64,000 nucleotides of DNA from an uncultured Alphaproteobacteria bacterium (GTDB lineage Bacteria; Pseudomonadota; Alphaproteobacteria; HIMB59; GCA-002718135). Each line of letters opens with the position of its first letter. Position 1 is the first letter of the stretch. The stretch spans positions 1-64,000 of the forward strand of contig CACGZD010000002.1 in assembly GCA_902577425.1 (NCBI GenBank), given 5' to 3'. Shown piece after piece: positions 43,266-52,931 of this stretch. The position numbers were made by a program, and so were the translations under genes. The notes beneath the pieces are model-generated. The model searched no databases and had not been told where the DNA came from. It saw nothing but the letters and a program-made list of their open reading frames with translations.

Positions 43266-44852
43266 ATGAGAAAACTTCACATTCCAGGAAGATCTAATGT
43301 CATAGGTATGGATGGTTTAGCAGCAACTTCTCAACCATTAAGTACTCTAGAGGCAATAAATATACTTAAAAAGGGGGGGAATGCCATAGATGCAGCTATA
43401 GCTGCTTCAGCTGTTCAATCAGTAATAGAGCCTAATTCAACTGGAGTGGGAGGTGACTGTTTTGCATTAATAGCATTAAATGATAAAAATCCTATTGCTG
43501 TAAATGGTTCTGGTATTTCACCTAAAAATGCAAATTTAGAATATTTTAATAAAAATAGAATAAAAAAGATTAATCCAACAAGTCCTCATTCAGTAAATAT
43601 TCCTGGAGCAGTTCATGCATGGCATAAAATGCACCAAAAATTTGGAAAGTTAGATTTTAAAGAATTATTTATTGCAGCAGAAAATTATGCAAGAAATGGT
43701 TTTCCTGTTCATGAAGTTGTAGCGAAATCATGGAGTGAAAATTTAGATAAATTAAAAATTCATCCAATAAGTAAATTAACTTTTTTAAAAAATTCTAAAC
43801 CATACAAGTTTGGTGAAATTCATAAAAATGAAAGTTTAGCAAACACCCTTAATACTATAGCTAACAAAGGTGCTGAAGAATTCTACAAAGGATATATTGC
43901 TAGAGATATTGTAGATTCTTTAAATGCTATAGGGGGACTCCATAGTCTAGAAGACTTCTATAATCAAGATACAATATTTTCAGATAGCTTAAACTATAAT
44001 TACAAAAATTTAAATTTGCATCAATGTCCTCCAAATGGTCCTGGAATAACAGTTTTAGTGATGATGGGAATTTTAGAAAATTTTAACTTTTCTAATATAA
44101 ATCCAATGAGTTCTAAAAGATTTCATTTACAAGCTGAAGCATCAAAAATTGCTTATGAAGAAAGGGAAAGGGAAATAGGAGATCCTAAATTTGTCAATTA
44201 TGACTATTTAGAATTATTAAATAAAAATTATCTAAACTCACTTTCTTCAAAAATATCAATGAACAAAATATATAATCCAGAAAATTATAGTATCACTGCT
44301 CATCCAGATACAGTTTATATAACAGTCGTAGATAAAGATCAAAATGCTGTATCTTTTATTAACTCTATTTGCTTTGCTTTTGGAAGTGGAATTACTTCTA
44401 ATAAAACAGGTATTCTTCTCCAAAACAGAGGTGTAAATTTTAGATTAGAAGAAAATCATCCAAATGTTATTGAAGGAAATAAAAGACCTCTTCACACTAT
44501 AATACCTGGATTAGTTTTAGATAAAGAAAATAAAGTAATTTTATCATATGGTGTAATGGGTGGACAATATCAACCAGTTGGGCATTGTCATTTCTTACAA
44601 AACTTTTTTGATTTTGGCCTATCTGTTCAAGAGTCAATTGATTTTCCTAGAGCTTTCAATTTAGAAATGAAATATAAATTAGAAAAATCTATATCAACTG
44701 AAATATTTAAAGAACTTAAAAAACTTGGTCATAATGTCTCTTATGCCGATAATACTCATGGAGGTGGTCAAGCAATTTATATTAACAGACAATCAGGTAC
44801 TTTAATAGGAGGATCTGATTCAAGAAAAGACGGTTGTGCTATTGCTTATTAA
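43266..44852 (+). CDS. Gamma-glutamyltransferase family protein
   Basis: This Ntn-hydrolase of 528 aa has the family N-terminus [32 protein letters not shown] and [17 protein letters not shown]. The expected self-cleavage site and nucleophile is the Thr in [22 protein letters not shown], which aligns with the TTHxSVVD of [26 protein letters not shown] follows. The second Thr and His after the nucleophile are replaced by Val-Tyr, so substrate preference may differ from classical glutathione GGT. Possible roles include use of gamma-glutamyl compounds or an acylase activity. No signal peptide is evident. Confidence 0.88.
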   Translation: MRKLHIPGRSNVIGMDGLAATSQPLSTLEAINILKKGGNAIDAAIAASAVQSVIEPNSTGVGGDCFALIALNDKNPIAVNGSGISPKNANLEYFNKNRIKKINPTSPHSVNIPGAVHAWHKMHQKFGKLDFKELFIAAENYARNGFPVHEVVAKSWSENLDKLKIHPISKLTFLKNSKPYKFGEIHKNESLANTLNTIANKGAEEFYKGYIARDIVDSLNAIGGLHSLEDFYNQDTIFSDSLNYNYKNLNLHQCPPNGPGITVLVMMGILENFNFSNINPMSSKRFHLQAEASKIAYEEREREIGDPKFVNYDYLELLNKNYLNSLSSKISMNKIYNPENYSITAHPDTVYITVVDKDQNAVSFINSICFAFGSGITSNKTGILLQNRGVNFRLEENHPNVIEGNKRPLHTIIPGLVLDKENKVILSYGVMGGQYQPVGHCHFLQNFFDFGLSVQESIDFPRAFNLEMKYKLEKSISTEIFKELKKLGHNVSYADNTHGGGQAIYINRQSGTLIGGSDSRKDGCAIAY

Positions 44853-45886
44853 ATTTTGCCAAAAGTATCATTATATTGATTATTAACTCTTACAAATGTT
44901 GTACATTTACTTAATTGTTTTAATGTCGGGGCGCCTACGTAGGTACAGCTACTTCTAACTCCTCCTAGTATATCTTTAACTGTTGTTTCTAGATTTTCTC
45001 TTAGAGGTATAGAAACCTTTTTGCCTTCAGAAGATCTATAATCCGCGAGGCCTCCATAATGTTTAGTATTAGCTTCTTCTGAGCTTGAACCATAAAATTC
45101 TATAAAATTTTGACCATTCTTACTAATTACTTTGCCCCCTCCTTCTTTATGACCCGCAAGCATTCCGCCAAGCATTACAAAATCAGCCCCTCCTCCAAAA
45201 GCTTTTGCTACATCTCCAGGACATGTGCATCCTCCATCTGCAATCATATGTGCCCCAAGTCCATGAGCTGCATCAGCACATTCAATTACGGCACTTAATT
45301 GAGGGTAGCCTACTCCAGTCTGTATTCTGGTTGTACAAACACTTCCAGGGCCTATACCTACTTTAACTATATCTGCGCCACTAAGAATTAATTCTTGAGT
45401 CATATCTGCTGTTACAACATTTCCAGCAATAATAGTTTTAGATGGATATTTATCTCTTACAGAAGAAACAAATTTACTAAAATTTTCAGAATACCCATTA
45501 GCTACATCTATACATATAAATTGAATATAAGTGTGTTGACTAATAATTGAGTTTAATCTTTCATAACTTTTTTCACTTGTGCCACAACTTAAAGCTATAT
45601 AATTAAAAATATCTTTAATTTCTGAAAATGCGCTAATTGATTCCAGATTATGTTGTTTGGTCAATGCAGTAACAATATCAAATTTTGATAAACTTTTTGC
45701 AACTTCAAGTTCACCAACACCATCCATGTTAGATGCCATTATAGGTATACCTGTCCACTCACGGTTTGAGTACTTGAATTGATATGTTCTTGAAAGATCA
45801 ACTTCTTTTCTGCTTTTTAGGGTGCTTCTTTTAGGCCTAAAAAGGACATCTGAGTAGTCTAGTTTTATTTCTTCTTCAATTCGCAT
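44849..45886 (-). CDS. guaC: GMP reductase
   Basis: GuaC reductively deaminates GMP to IMP in purine salvage. The 345 aa protein is an IMPDH/GMPR TIM barrel without CBS domains. The start [31 protein letters not shown], the catalytic Cys loop [20 protein letters not shown] and [40 protein letters not shown] match GMP reductase rather than IMPDH. The length equals the E. coli enzyme. It overlaps the convergent GGT gene by 4 bases. Confidence 0.94.
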   Translation of the reverse strand: MRIEEEIKLDYSDVLFRPKRSTLKSRKEVDLSRTYQFKYSNREWTGIPIMASNMDGVGELEVAKSLSKFDIVTALTKQHNLESISAFSEIKDIFNYIALSCGTSEKSYERLNSIISQHTYIQFICIDVANGYSENFSKFVSSVRDKYPSKTIIAGNVVTADMTQELILSGADIVKVGIGPGSVCTTRIQTGVGYPQLSAVIECADAAHGLGAHMIADGGCTCPGDVAKAFGGGADFVMLGGMLAGHKEGGGKVISKNGQNFIEFYGSSSEEANTKHYGGLADYRSSEGKKVSIPLRENLETTVKDILGGVRSSCTYVGAPTLKQLSKCTTFVRVNNQYNDTFGKI

Positions 45887-45967
45887 AGCAGAAAGAGTTT
45901 ATTTAAGTTATTAATACATATATTCTAATAAATTATTTTTATAATACAACAATAGTAAATTATTTTT

Positions 45968-46849
45968 ATGCAATTAAATAAGTTAATAAATGCTGAAAAA
46001 AAAGAATTTGACAGATCTTATATAAAATTTCTTCAATCTCATTTATCCAAAGAAGTTCTATCAAAAGCAATGATATATGGATCAATAAATGGAGGTAAAA
46101 GAATTAGACCATTTTTAGTTTCGACATTTGCAAAAATATCAAAAATTAAAAAAAAAAGTTATAGAAGAATATCTTTTGCTATCGAATCTATTCACTCATA
46201 TTCTCTAATTCATGATGATTTGCCAAGTATGGATAATGATGATTATAGAAGGGGAAAATTAAGTACTCACAAAAAATTTAACGAAGCTGTAGCAATACTT
46301 GCTGGAGATGCTCTTCATGATTTAGCTTTTGAAATTCTTTCTGATATTAAAACTCATCCCAGTTCTAAAAAAAGAATATTAATAATTAATGAACTAGCAA
46401 AAACCTTAGGTTCCCAAGGTCTCGCTGGTGGTCAATCATTAGATTTACTTTATGAAAATAATATTGTTAGTACATCAAAAATAATCAAAATGTATAAAAT
46501 GAAAACTTCTAAACTTTTTAGTTTTTGTTGTGTTGCCCCTTTTATAATTGCTAACAAAAATAAAAAAGAAATAAAATTTGCTTATGATTTTGGTCAAATA
46601 TTTGGATTATTATTTCAAATTACTGATGACTTGCTAGATGAAGATCAAGATTTTAAATCTCTAGGAAAAACTCCCGGAAAAGATAAGAAGCAAGGTAAAA
46701 GTACATTATCGTCATTAAAGAATAGAGAAAAAATAAAAATTTTCTGTATGAATGAAATTAAGAAATTCGAAAATAGAAATAAGAAATATCTAATTAAAAA
46801 TCATTTACTTAAAAGATTAATTTATTACAATTTAGAAAGGTTTAATTGA
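45968..46849 (+). CDS. ispA: Polyprenyl (farnesyl/geranylgeranyl) diphosphate synthase
   Basis: This trans-prenyltransferase of 293 aa condenses isopentenyl diphosphate with allylic diphosphates for quinone, undecaprenyl or carotenoid precursors. The first Asp-rich motif is HDDLPSMDNDDYRRGK and the second is TDDLLDEDQD. GGKRIRPFLV and AVAILAGDALHDLAFEIL are also present. Chain length cannot be fixed from sequence; the wide DDxxxxD motif fits bacterial farnesyl or geranylgeranyl synthases. It converges on a DUF2177 gene with an 8-base overlap. Confidence 0.92.
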   Translation: MQLNKLINAEKKEFDRSYIKFLQSHLSKEVLSKAMIYGSINGGKRIRPFLVSTFAKISKIKKKSYRRISFAIESIHSYSLIHDDLPSMDNDDYRRGKLSTHKKFNEAVAILAGDALHDLAFEILSDIKTHPSSKKRILIINELAKTLGSQGLAGGQSLDLLYENNIVSTSKIIKMYKMKTSKLFSFCCVAPFIIANKNKKEIKFAYDFGQIFGLLFQITDDLLDEDQDFKSLGKTPGKDKKQGKSTLSSLKNREKIKIFCMNEIKKFENRNKKYLIKNHLLKRLIYYNLERFN

Positions 46850-47249
46850 TAAATAATTTTTTAGATATAAAAATTCCTAAAGCAGCTGAACTTCCAGAAA
46901 GCAAACCTCCCCATATAGTATCTACAAAAACAACATACGGTGACCAGTTTTTAACAGTTGCCATATTTGTAAAATTGTATGTTCCATATGCTACTACTCC
47001 AAAAATAATGCCAGTCCAAAAAGCATGGAAAATTGATTCTTTTTCTAATGCAGGCTGAATGATAATAATCATTAAACCAAACATATAAATTAAATAAAAC
47101 AATATAGCAGCCCATAAAATGGGTTTATCCAAAAGCAAAGAACCTAATTGTGGTCTATAAAAAAATTTTACAGAATATGAGAGCCACAAAACATCAATAA
47201 TTAAGAAAATTATTGAAGCAAATAAAAATGATGTGATAAGTATTTTCAT
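46842..47249 (-). CDS. DUF2177 family membrane protein
   Basis: The 135 aa protein has four hydrophobic segments and matches the pattern of DUF2177. Its markers are an N-terminal FLIIDVLWLSYSVKFFYRPQLG, then FYLIYMFGLMIIIIQPA, GVVAYGTYNFTNMATVKNW and VDTIWGGLLSG. Function is unknown. It is transcribed alone, and its end overlaps the ispA-like gene. Confidence 0.8.
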   Translation of the reverse strand: MKILITSFLFASIIFLIIDVLWLSYSVKFFYRPQLGSLLLDKPILWAAILFYLIYMFGLMIIIIQPALEKESIFHAFWTGIIFGVVAYGTYNFTNMATVKNWSPYVVFVDTIWGGLLSGSSAALGIFISKKLFIN

Positions 47250-47305
47250 AGGCTTAATTTAGCTTTATATATTTATATTTCAATATTAAAAATTCTTATT
47301 TCTAA

Positions 47306-48322
47306 TTAAATTGCTTCAAATAAAAATGAATAACAAGTTTTCCATATATTTTTTTTATATAAATTTATAACGGTTGGGACTCCTTTTTTATTTATAGGAT
47401 TTTCTTTATTACAAGAAACATGAGTAGATAATCCAAAAGCAGAAGTTATTGGTTCTAACCCAACTGTTAAATTTTTTTCATTCCACGGATATTCTGTTCT
47501 ACCTTTATTGCTTACCCACATTAATAATGAAGAGAAATGATTTGGATTCCACTTATATGAAAACTTATAATTATCTAAATAGTTTTCAATTGATATATTT
47601 CCATCTATTCCACATAATTGAAATAAATCTTCAAAATTACCAGAAAAAGGAGGTTGAGATAAATCAAAAATTTCACCATCAAAACCTTCAACCTCTTTAA
47701 TAGATTGAAATTCTTTACCTATTGATCCAAGGGACCTGCCAGGTAAAAATAAACCGGGATAAGTTAATCCAAATTTAAAATTTCCAGGAATAATTCTAAT
47801 TTTATTTTTTTCTTCTGGAATATTGATCATTGGATGAAAGCCTATTGGTAATTGACAATCTTTTTTTACAGCAATATTAAGTGAACAATTTATTAAAGAC
47901 TTTTCATAATCTTCAATACTTATAGTTCTCTCTAAATATTCAACATAATCATTTTCAGGATATATAATTTTAAAAGTTGCACTTGAGGATGATCGCTGCT
48001 CTAAATTCCAAATATTATTTGCAGAATAGCCATGAGGATCATTTACAATGTATGGTTCCTCTGAATAAGATTTTTTCCAATCTTCTGAGATATTTTCTAT
48101 AGGCGTGTTTATACCAAAAGGAACACAAGGGAAATCACCTCTTAAGTTTCTTAAAATTCCAGGAAGTTGAGAAAACTTTTTTGGATCTTTATCAGGCCAT
48201 TGACATGTATGGAGAGGAGAAATAATTTTGTCTTTATGATAAAACTCTGGGACCATCATACATCCCAAAAGATAAATTTTAACCTTTCCTTTTTTCCATT
48301 TTAATTCAATGAAATCGCTCAT
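47306..48322 (-). CDS. Aldose 1-epimerase (galactose mutarotase)-like protein
   Basis: The 338 aa protein looks like a divergent member of the galactose mutarotase-like superfamily. It has a beta-rich sequence with PHGYSANNIWNLEQRSSSS, SLNIAVKKDCQLPIGFHPMI (a conserved-type His), and NLTVGLEPITSAFGL near the C-terminus where the catalytic Glu is expected. Anomer interconversion of a sugar is the likely reaction, but the substrate is unknown. It is divergent from the small membrane protein gene with a 58-base spacer. Confidence 0.68.
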   Translation of the reverse strand: MSDFIELKWKKGKVKIYLLGCMMVPEFYHKDKIISPLHTCQWPDKDPKKFSQLPGILRNLRGDFPCVPFGINTPIENISEDWKKSYSEEPYIVNDPHGYSANNIWNLEQRSSSSATFKIIYPENDYVEYLERTISIEDYEKSLINCSLNIAVKKDCQLPIGFHPMINIPEEKNKIRIIPGNFKFGLTYPGLFLPGRSLGSIGKEFQSIKEVEGFDGEIFDLSQPPFSGNFEDLFQLCGIDGNISIENYLDNYKFSYKWNPNHFSSLLMWVSNKGRTEYPWNEKNLTVGLEPITSAFGLSTHVSCNKENPINKKGVPTVINLYKKNIWKTCYSFLFEAI

Positions 48323-48380
48323 ATATTTAATATAAAATATTTATGTATATATATCTAGAAATTTAAGCCTATAATCAATT

Positions 48381-48632
48381 ATGGAAATAACAATATCTTT
48401 AATTGCTTTAATTTTATGTTGGATATGGATAGAAAGCATTGTTATTTTATCAACAATTAATAATAAAAAAGTTAAAAGGCATAATAATTTATCTTTAAAT
48501 AAATTTAGATGGATTTTAAGAATAATAATAATATTACTTTTTTTTCTTGTGATAATTTATATGTTTTATTTTGAAAATGAAAAACTTAGAAATTCAATAA
48601 GTTTTTGTTTAAATATAATAAATATTAGATGA
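48381..48632 (+). CDS. Small two-helix membrane protein, unknown
   Basis: I do not recognise this 83 aa protein. It has two hydrophobic helices, at about residues 4-24 and 48-66, joined by a basic loop (NNKKVKRHNN). Its stop overlaps the start of the MFS gene in ATGA, so it is probably translated with that transporter and may be an accessory to it. That link rests on arrangement only. Confidence 0.6.
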   Translation: MEITISLIALILCWIWIESIVILSTINNKKVKRHNNLSLNKFRWILRIIIILLFFLVIIYMFYFENEKLRNSISFCLNIINIR

Positions 48633-49828
48633 ATACTTTTTTAGTAGTGTTTGGTGCCTTCATGATTACTTTTATTGGAGTAGGCATTGGTCACGCATTT
48701 GGCTTGTATCTTGTGCCCATGACTGAATACCTAAATATTGGTAGAGAGACATTTGGTCTAGCATTTGCTTTACAAGTTTTGATTGGAGGATTGGGAGCGT
48801 CAGTATTTGGAGCTTTTTCTGATAAGTATGGATCAGGTATAGCAGCATTTACAGGTACAATCTTTTTTCTTATTGGACTTGTATGGTTTGCAAATGTTCA
48901 ATCATCTTTTGATATAATTGCATCTCAAATTATATTTGGAGTAGGTGTTGCAGGTACGGGAGTGTCAGTTGTACTTGGTGCAGTAGGAAGAAGTGCAAGA
49001 GAAGAAAATAGAACTCTATTATTAGGAATAGTAATGGCTGGTGGTTCACTTGGTCAATTTATTGTATTACCTTTGGCTACTCTTTTATTAGAATGGTATC
49101 AGTGGTCGACATCATTAATTTATCTTTCAATAATTGCCTCTTCTATGCTTTTATTTGCCCTAGCTTTAAATTACTCTGGTAAATCTAAATCATCAATTGA
49201 GGGCACAGATCAATCTTTAAGAGAAGCTTTGGCTGAAGCTTTTCAAACTAAAAGCTTCTTACTTTTAACTGCAGGTTTTTTTGTATGTGGGTTTCATGTA
49301 ACTTTTGTTGCTGTTCATCTCCCTGCATATATAACTGATCAAAATCTTCCTAACTGGGTAGGAGGTTGGGCATTAGCTCTTATTGGATTATTTAATATTG
49401 TTGGAACTTTGCTTTTTGGATATTTAGGTGATCAAGGTTCTAAAAAAAATCTACTTGCTCTTTTATATTCATTAAGAGGTATAGCTTTTCTATTATTTAT
49501 TATGCTTCCTAAAACAGAATTAACAGTTTTATTATTTGCTTCAATATTGGGAGTTTTATGGCTATCAACTGTTCCTTTAACTAGTGGAATAATAACTGTT
49601 GTTTTTGGACCTTATTATATGTCAATGCTCTTCGGTATCGTCTTTTTTTCTCATCAAATAGGTTCTTTTTTAGGTTCATGGTTAGGAGGTAAATTTTTTG
49701 ATACCTATGGATCTTATGACATTATGTGGTGGTCTTGTGTAATTTTAGGTTTTGCATCTGCTTTAATTCATCTCCCCATTAAAGAAATGGCTGTTCCAAG
49801 ACTTGCAAACAAAAAAGCAGTTATTTAA
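48629..49828 (+). CDS. MFS transporter
   Basis: The 399 aa protein has about twelve hydrophobic segments. The MFS loop 2-3 motif is present as GAFSDKYGSG and its repeat in the second half as GYLGDQGSKKN. The style (GHAFGLYLVPMTEYLNIGRETFGLAFALQ) resembles the oxalate/formate and monocarboxylate branch, so a small organic anion is a reasonable guess, but the substrate cannot be read from sequence. It overlaps the small membrane protein gene by 4 bases and is followed 9 bases later by a GFA-like gene. Confidence 0.85.
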   Translation: MNTFLVVFGAFMITFIGVGIGHAFGLYLVPMTEYLNIGRETFGLAFALQVLIGGLGASVFGAFSDKYGSGIAAFTGTIFFLIGLVWFANVQSSFDIIASQIIFGVGVAGTGVSVVLGAVGRSAREENRTLLLGIVMAGGSLGQFIVLPLATLLLEWYQWSTSLIYLSIIASSMLLFALALNYSGKSKSSIEGTDQSLREALAEAFQTKSFLLLTAGFFVCGFHVTFVAVHLPAYITDQNLPNWVGGWALALIGLFNIVGTLLFGYLGDQGSKKNLLALLYSLRGIAFLLFIMLPKTELTVLLFASILGVLWLSTVPLTSGIITVVFGPYYMSMLFGIVFFSHQIGSFLGSWLGGKFFDTYGSYDIMWWSCVILGFASALIHLPIKEMAVPRLANKKAVI

Positions 49829-49837
49829 TTAACTATC

Positions 49838-50425
49838 ATGACTAAGATTAAATGCATTTGTGGAAAATGTGAATTACACTTGAATGATAAAAAAATTTAT
49901 TATTCATTATTTTGTGGTTGTGAAGACTGTAGGCAAGCAGCAAAATGGGGAGAAAGAAAAGGTGGAAAATCTCCAGAAAAATTACAAAAATTAATCTATA
50001 TGAGATCAGATATTTCTAAAGTTAAAGGAAAACAATTTATGAAAGCATATCAGCTGAGAAAAGATGCTAGATCAACAAGAGTTTACTGCATTAGTTGTTA
50101 TTCCATATTAGGTATTGATCATCCAAGTTATGATAATAATGTTTTTATGCTCATTCCTTTTTTATGTAATGCAGACTTTGATACAACTATAAAACCAATA
50201 GCTGGAATTTTTATGGATGATTATCCAAATGAAATACCTAAAAAATTATTAAATAATATTTTAATCTATAATAATTTTAAAAATAAAGAAAAAGAAAAAA
50301 AGCTAGTTTCTATTTTAGCAAACCTAAAGCCTACTTATAAAAATGCAAAAGGAAAAAGTTTGCAAAATTTAATTAAAGATTTAGGGAAAATAGAAATACT
50401 TAATTTAAAAAAAGGTAGCGATTAA
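49838..50425 (+). CDS. GFA/CENP-V-type zinc protein
   Basis: The 195 aa protein carries a zinc pattern of the glutathione-dependent formaldehyde-activating (GFA) family. It shows CICGKCEL at the N-terminus, CGCEDCRQAAKWG and a later YCISCYSILG. Members bind glutathione adducts or have unknown roles. The C-terminal third is a Lys-rich helical extension. It follows the MFS gene by 9 bases and may be co-transcribed, which could hint at a small-molecule detoxification or uptake unit. Confidence 0.72.
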   Translation: MTKIKCICGKCELHLNDKKIYYSLFCGCEDCRQAAKWGERKGGKSPEKLQKLIYMRSDISKVKGKQFMKAYQLRKDARSTRVYCISCYSILGIDHPSYDNNVFMLIPFLCNADFDTTIKPIAGIFMDDYPNEIPKKLLNNILIYNNFKNKEKEKKLVSILANLKPTYKNAKGKSLQNLIKDLGKIEILNLKKGSD

Positions 50426-50430
50426 AACTC

Positions 50431-51435
50431 TTAACCTCTTCTTTCTTTCATTCTTTTAATCATACGTTCTTGTGCTTCGTCAGATCCATCATGAAGAGTA
50501 CCAAACCATCTGTCTAGTGGAAGATTTCCATCACCATAATTACATTCAAAGTACTTATGATGTAAATAATGAGCATGCCCTCCTGTTCCAACTCCACTTT
50601 TTTTATTAACCATTAATTTTTCGTAACCTGAATGTCCATGAACTGCTGGAGCGAAAAGAAATATACCATATAAAAAATAAAAATGAAAAGGATGAGAAGG
50701 GACAATAAAAAAAATAATAAAAAAAGAAAAATAAATAAAATGCTCAATTGGATGCATAGCTAAACCTGACCATGGACCAGGATTGACATTTTTATGATGA
50801 ACATAATGGGCGTATTTATAAAGAACTGAACTATGAAGGAATCTATGCCCAGTATAAAAATGAGCATCTTTATATAATGGCAATAATAAAATTAGAATTA
50901 AACAATATATCAAATTATCATTCCAATTAACATTTGAAAAATAATTATTGGAATAACACCACAAAGCCAAAATCTCATAAAATGAAATAAATATCGAACC
51001 ACTTACTAAAGACAAAAACATATTATCATATATTTGATTCTTAAATAAAAACTTCTCTTTTGACCCTTCTCCATAGCTGGAGTTATATTTATATAAATTA
51101 CTTTGTGATTTTTTTACATATAGTCTGAAATGCAAAAATCCAAACCACAGTAAAATTAAAATAAAATTTCTTAACAGAATTGGTAAACACCAACTATAAT
51201 GTAAATTACTTGTTACTTCTAGGTCTGGAGTCAAAAATAAATAAACAATTAAACCAATTAAACCATAAAAAAATAGCCAAGGCAAAATATAACCAGGATG
51301 AGAAAAGATCCATTTAAGAATAATAAATGGCCTAAAAGGTAATTCAAATAATGGTCCATAAGAAAACAAATATGAAGGTTTCCAATCTCCTTTTTTATTT
51401 CTGGTGCCTATTTCTTCATCGATCATATTAAGCAT
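50431..51435 (-). CDS. Fatty acid hydroxylase / sterol desaturase family protein
   Basis: This membrane di-iron enzyme is 334 aa long with several hydrophobic segments. It shows the expected histidine boxes: HFYTGHRFLH, HYVHHKN (followed by a single MHPIEH) and HYLHHKYFECNYG. The C-terminus FECNYGDGNLPLDRWFGTLHDG is typical of the family. It probably hydroxylates or desaturates a lipid acyl or isoprenoid chain; the substrate is unknown. It is divergent from ureD with a 90-base spacer. Confidence 0.9.
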   Translation of the reverse strand: MLNMIDEEIGTRNKKGDWKPSYLFSYGPLFELPFRPFIILKWIFSHPGYILPWLFFYGLIGLIVYLFLTPDLEVTSNLHYSWCLPILLRNFILILLWFGFLHFRLYVKKSQSNLYKYNSSYGEGSKEKFLFKNQIYDNMFLSLVSGSIFISFYEILALWCYSNNYFSNVNWNDNLIYCLILILLLPLYKDAHFYTGHRFLHSSVLYKYAHYVHHKNVNPGPWSGLAMHPIEHFIYFSFFIIFFIVPSHPFHFYFLYGIFLFAPAVHGHSGYEKLMVNKKSGVGTGGHAHYLHHKYFECNYGDGNLPLDRWFGTLHDGSDEAQERMIKRMKERRG

Positions 51436-51525
51436 ATATAGTATAAGAATTTAATTAATTCAAAAAATAAAATATTAAAATAAATAAAATTTTTATATAT
51501 ATTTTTAATATGCAGTAACGGAACG

Positions 51526-52320
51526 ATGCTAACAAAATTACAAAGATCTAAAGGTAGTCTTGATATAGGTTTGTTCAATAATGAAATAAAATCATTATTT
51601 CAAAGTGGTTCATCTAAAGTTTTATTACCTAATAGCTATAATGAAAATAAAGAATTAGTTTTAATAAATACTACAGGTGGAATTACTTGTGATGACTCTT
51701 TAAAAATAAAAATAAATTTAGAAAATTCAAATGCATCTATTTCAACTCAAGCAGCTGAAAAAATTTATGCAGGTATAGGTGAACCAGCTAAGGTAGATAT
51801 TGATATTATTTTAAAAGACACAAATTTAAATTGGTTACCAAATGAATTGATACTTTTTAATAATTCAAAACTGAAAAGAAGAATAAACATTAATATAGAC
51901 AATAATTCTAATTTTATTTTTTGTGAAACGTCAATTTTAGGAAGAAAGGCAATGTCAGAAAAAATACAAAACTTGTTTTTCTCTGACATTTGGAGAGTTA
52001 CAAAAAACTCGAATCTTAAACACATAGAAGCTATAAATTTTAACGGAACAACTAATGAGGTCTTAAATAATAGGTTTACACTTAATAATCATTCATCTTT
52101 TTCCACAATATTGATATTTGGTAAAATTGTTGAAAAAATACAAAATGACATTAGAAAAACTATAGATAGTATTAAAAATATTTTTTGTGAACTATCTATT
52201 TGGGATGAAAAAATTGTAATTAGAAGTATTGCTAATGATAATTATGATTTAAAAAAAACATTAAATTGTATTCTAAAAAGTATTATACATGATAAACTTC
52301 CCAAAAATTGGAATTTATAA
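51526..52320 (+). CDS. ureD: Urease accessory protein UreD
   Basis: UreD (UreH) is the scaffold through which UreF and UreG deliver nickel to apo-urease. The 264 aa protein shows LINTTGGITCDDSLKIKINLE, ISTQAAEKIYAG, LNWLPNELILFNNSKLKRRININ and CETSILGRKAMSE, in the family order. It is divergent, as UreD proteins usually are. It is the first gene of the operon and its stop abuts the ureA ATG. Confidence 0.93.
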   Translation: MLTKLQRSKGSLDIGLFNNEIKSLFQSGSSKVLLPNSYNENKELVLINTTGGITCDDSLKIKINLENSNASISTQAAEKIYAGIGEPAKVDIDIILKDTNLNWLPNELILFNNSKLKRRININIDNNSNFIFCETSILGRKAMSEKIQNLFFSDIWRVTKNSNLKHIEAINFNGTTNEVLNNRFTLNNHSSFSTILIFGKIVEKIQNDIRKTIDSIKNIFCELSIWDEKIVIRSIANDNYDLKKTLNCILKSIIHDKLPKNWNL

Positions 52321-52623
52321 ATGAAACTGACTCCAAGAGAAAAAGATAAATTAATGGTTTCGATGGCAGCAATTGTTGCTAGAAAACGACTAGATCGAGG
52401 AATAAAGTTAAATTATCCAGAAGCTATAGCATTGATAACTGATTTTGTAATTGAGGGGGCCAGAGATGGAAAAATGGTATCTGAATTAATGGAGTCTGGG
52501 GCAAATGTTGTTAAAAAAGAAAATTGTATGGATGGAGTTGCTGATATGATTTCAGAAGTACAAGTAGAGGCAACATTTCCTGATGGAACAAAACTAGTAA
52601 CCGTACATAAGCCAATACGATAA
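52321..52623 (+). CDS. ureA: Urease subunit gamma
   Basis: This is the smallest structural subunit of urease, 100 aa, the usual length. [45 protein letters not shown] and [20 protein letters not shown] are the family blocks. Its stop overlaps the ureB start by 1 base (TAATG). Confidence 0.97.
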   Translation: MKLTPREKDKLMVSMAAIVARKRLDRGIKLNYPEAIALITDFVIEGARDGKMVSELMESGANVVKKENCMDGVADMISEVQVEATFPDGTKLVTVHKPIR

Positions 52624-52931
52624 TGAAACCTGGAGAAATTATTACTAAAGGATTGAATGAGTTAAAAATTAATGAAGATCGAGCTTCTATAGTAATGAAA
52701 GTATCTAATAAAGGTGATCGTCCTATACAAGTTGGTAGTCATTATCATTTTGCAGAAACAAATGAATTTTTAGAATTTGATAGAGATACATCAAGAGGAA
52801 TGCGTTTAGATATACCATCTGGTACTGCAGTTCGCTTTGAGCCAGGTCAAACAAAGGATGTTGAATTAATTGAAATTAGTGGAGAAAGAAAAATTTATGG
52901 TTTTAATAAAAAAATAATGGGTAAGTTATAA
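52623..52931 (+). CDS. ureB: Urease subunit beta
   Basis: This is the beta subunit of the three-polypeptide bacterial urease, 102 aa. [10 protein letters not shown] at the start, [37 protein letters not shown] and GERKIYGFN are typical. It overlaps ureC by 1 base. Separate gamma and beta genes fit the bacterial, non-Helicobacter arrangement. Confidence 0.97.
   Translation: MKPGEIITKGLNELKINEDRASIVMKVSNKGDRPIQVGSHYHFAETNEFLEFDRDTSRGMRLDIPSGTAVRFEPGQTKDVELIEISGERKIYGFNKKIMGKL

Noticed and set aside
43206-43280. N-terminal extension of the rpmJ ORF
   Set aside because: bL36 begins at MKVR; the extra 25 residues cover the divergent promoter region and part of the GGT start.
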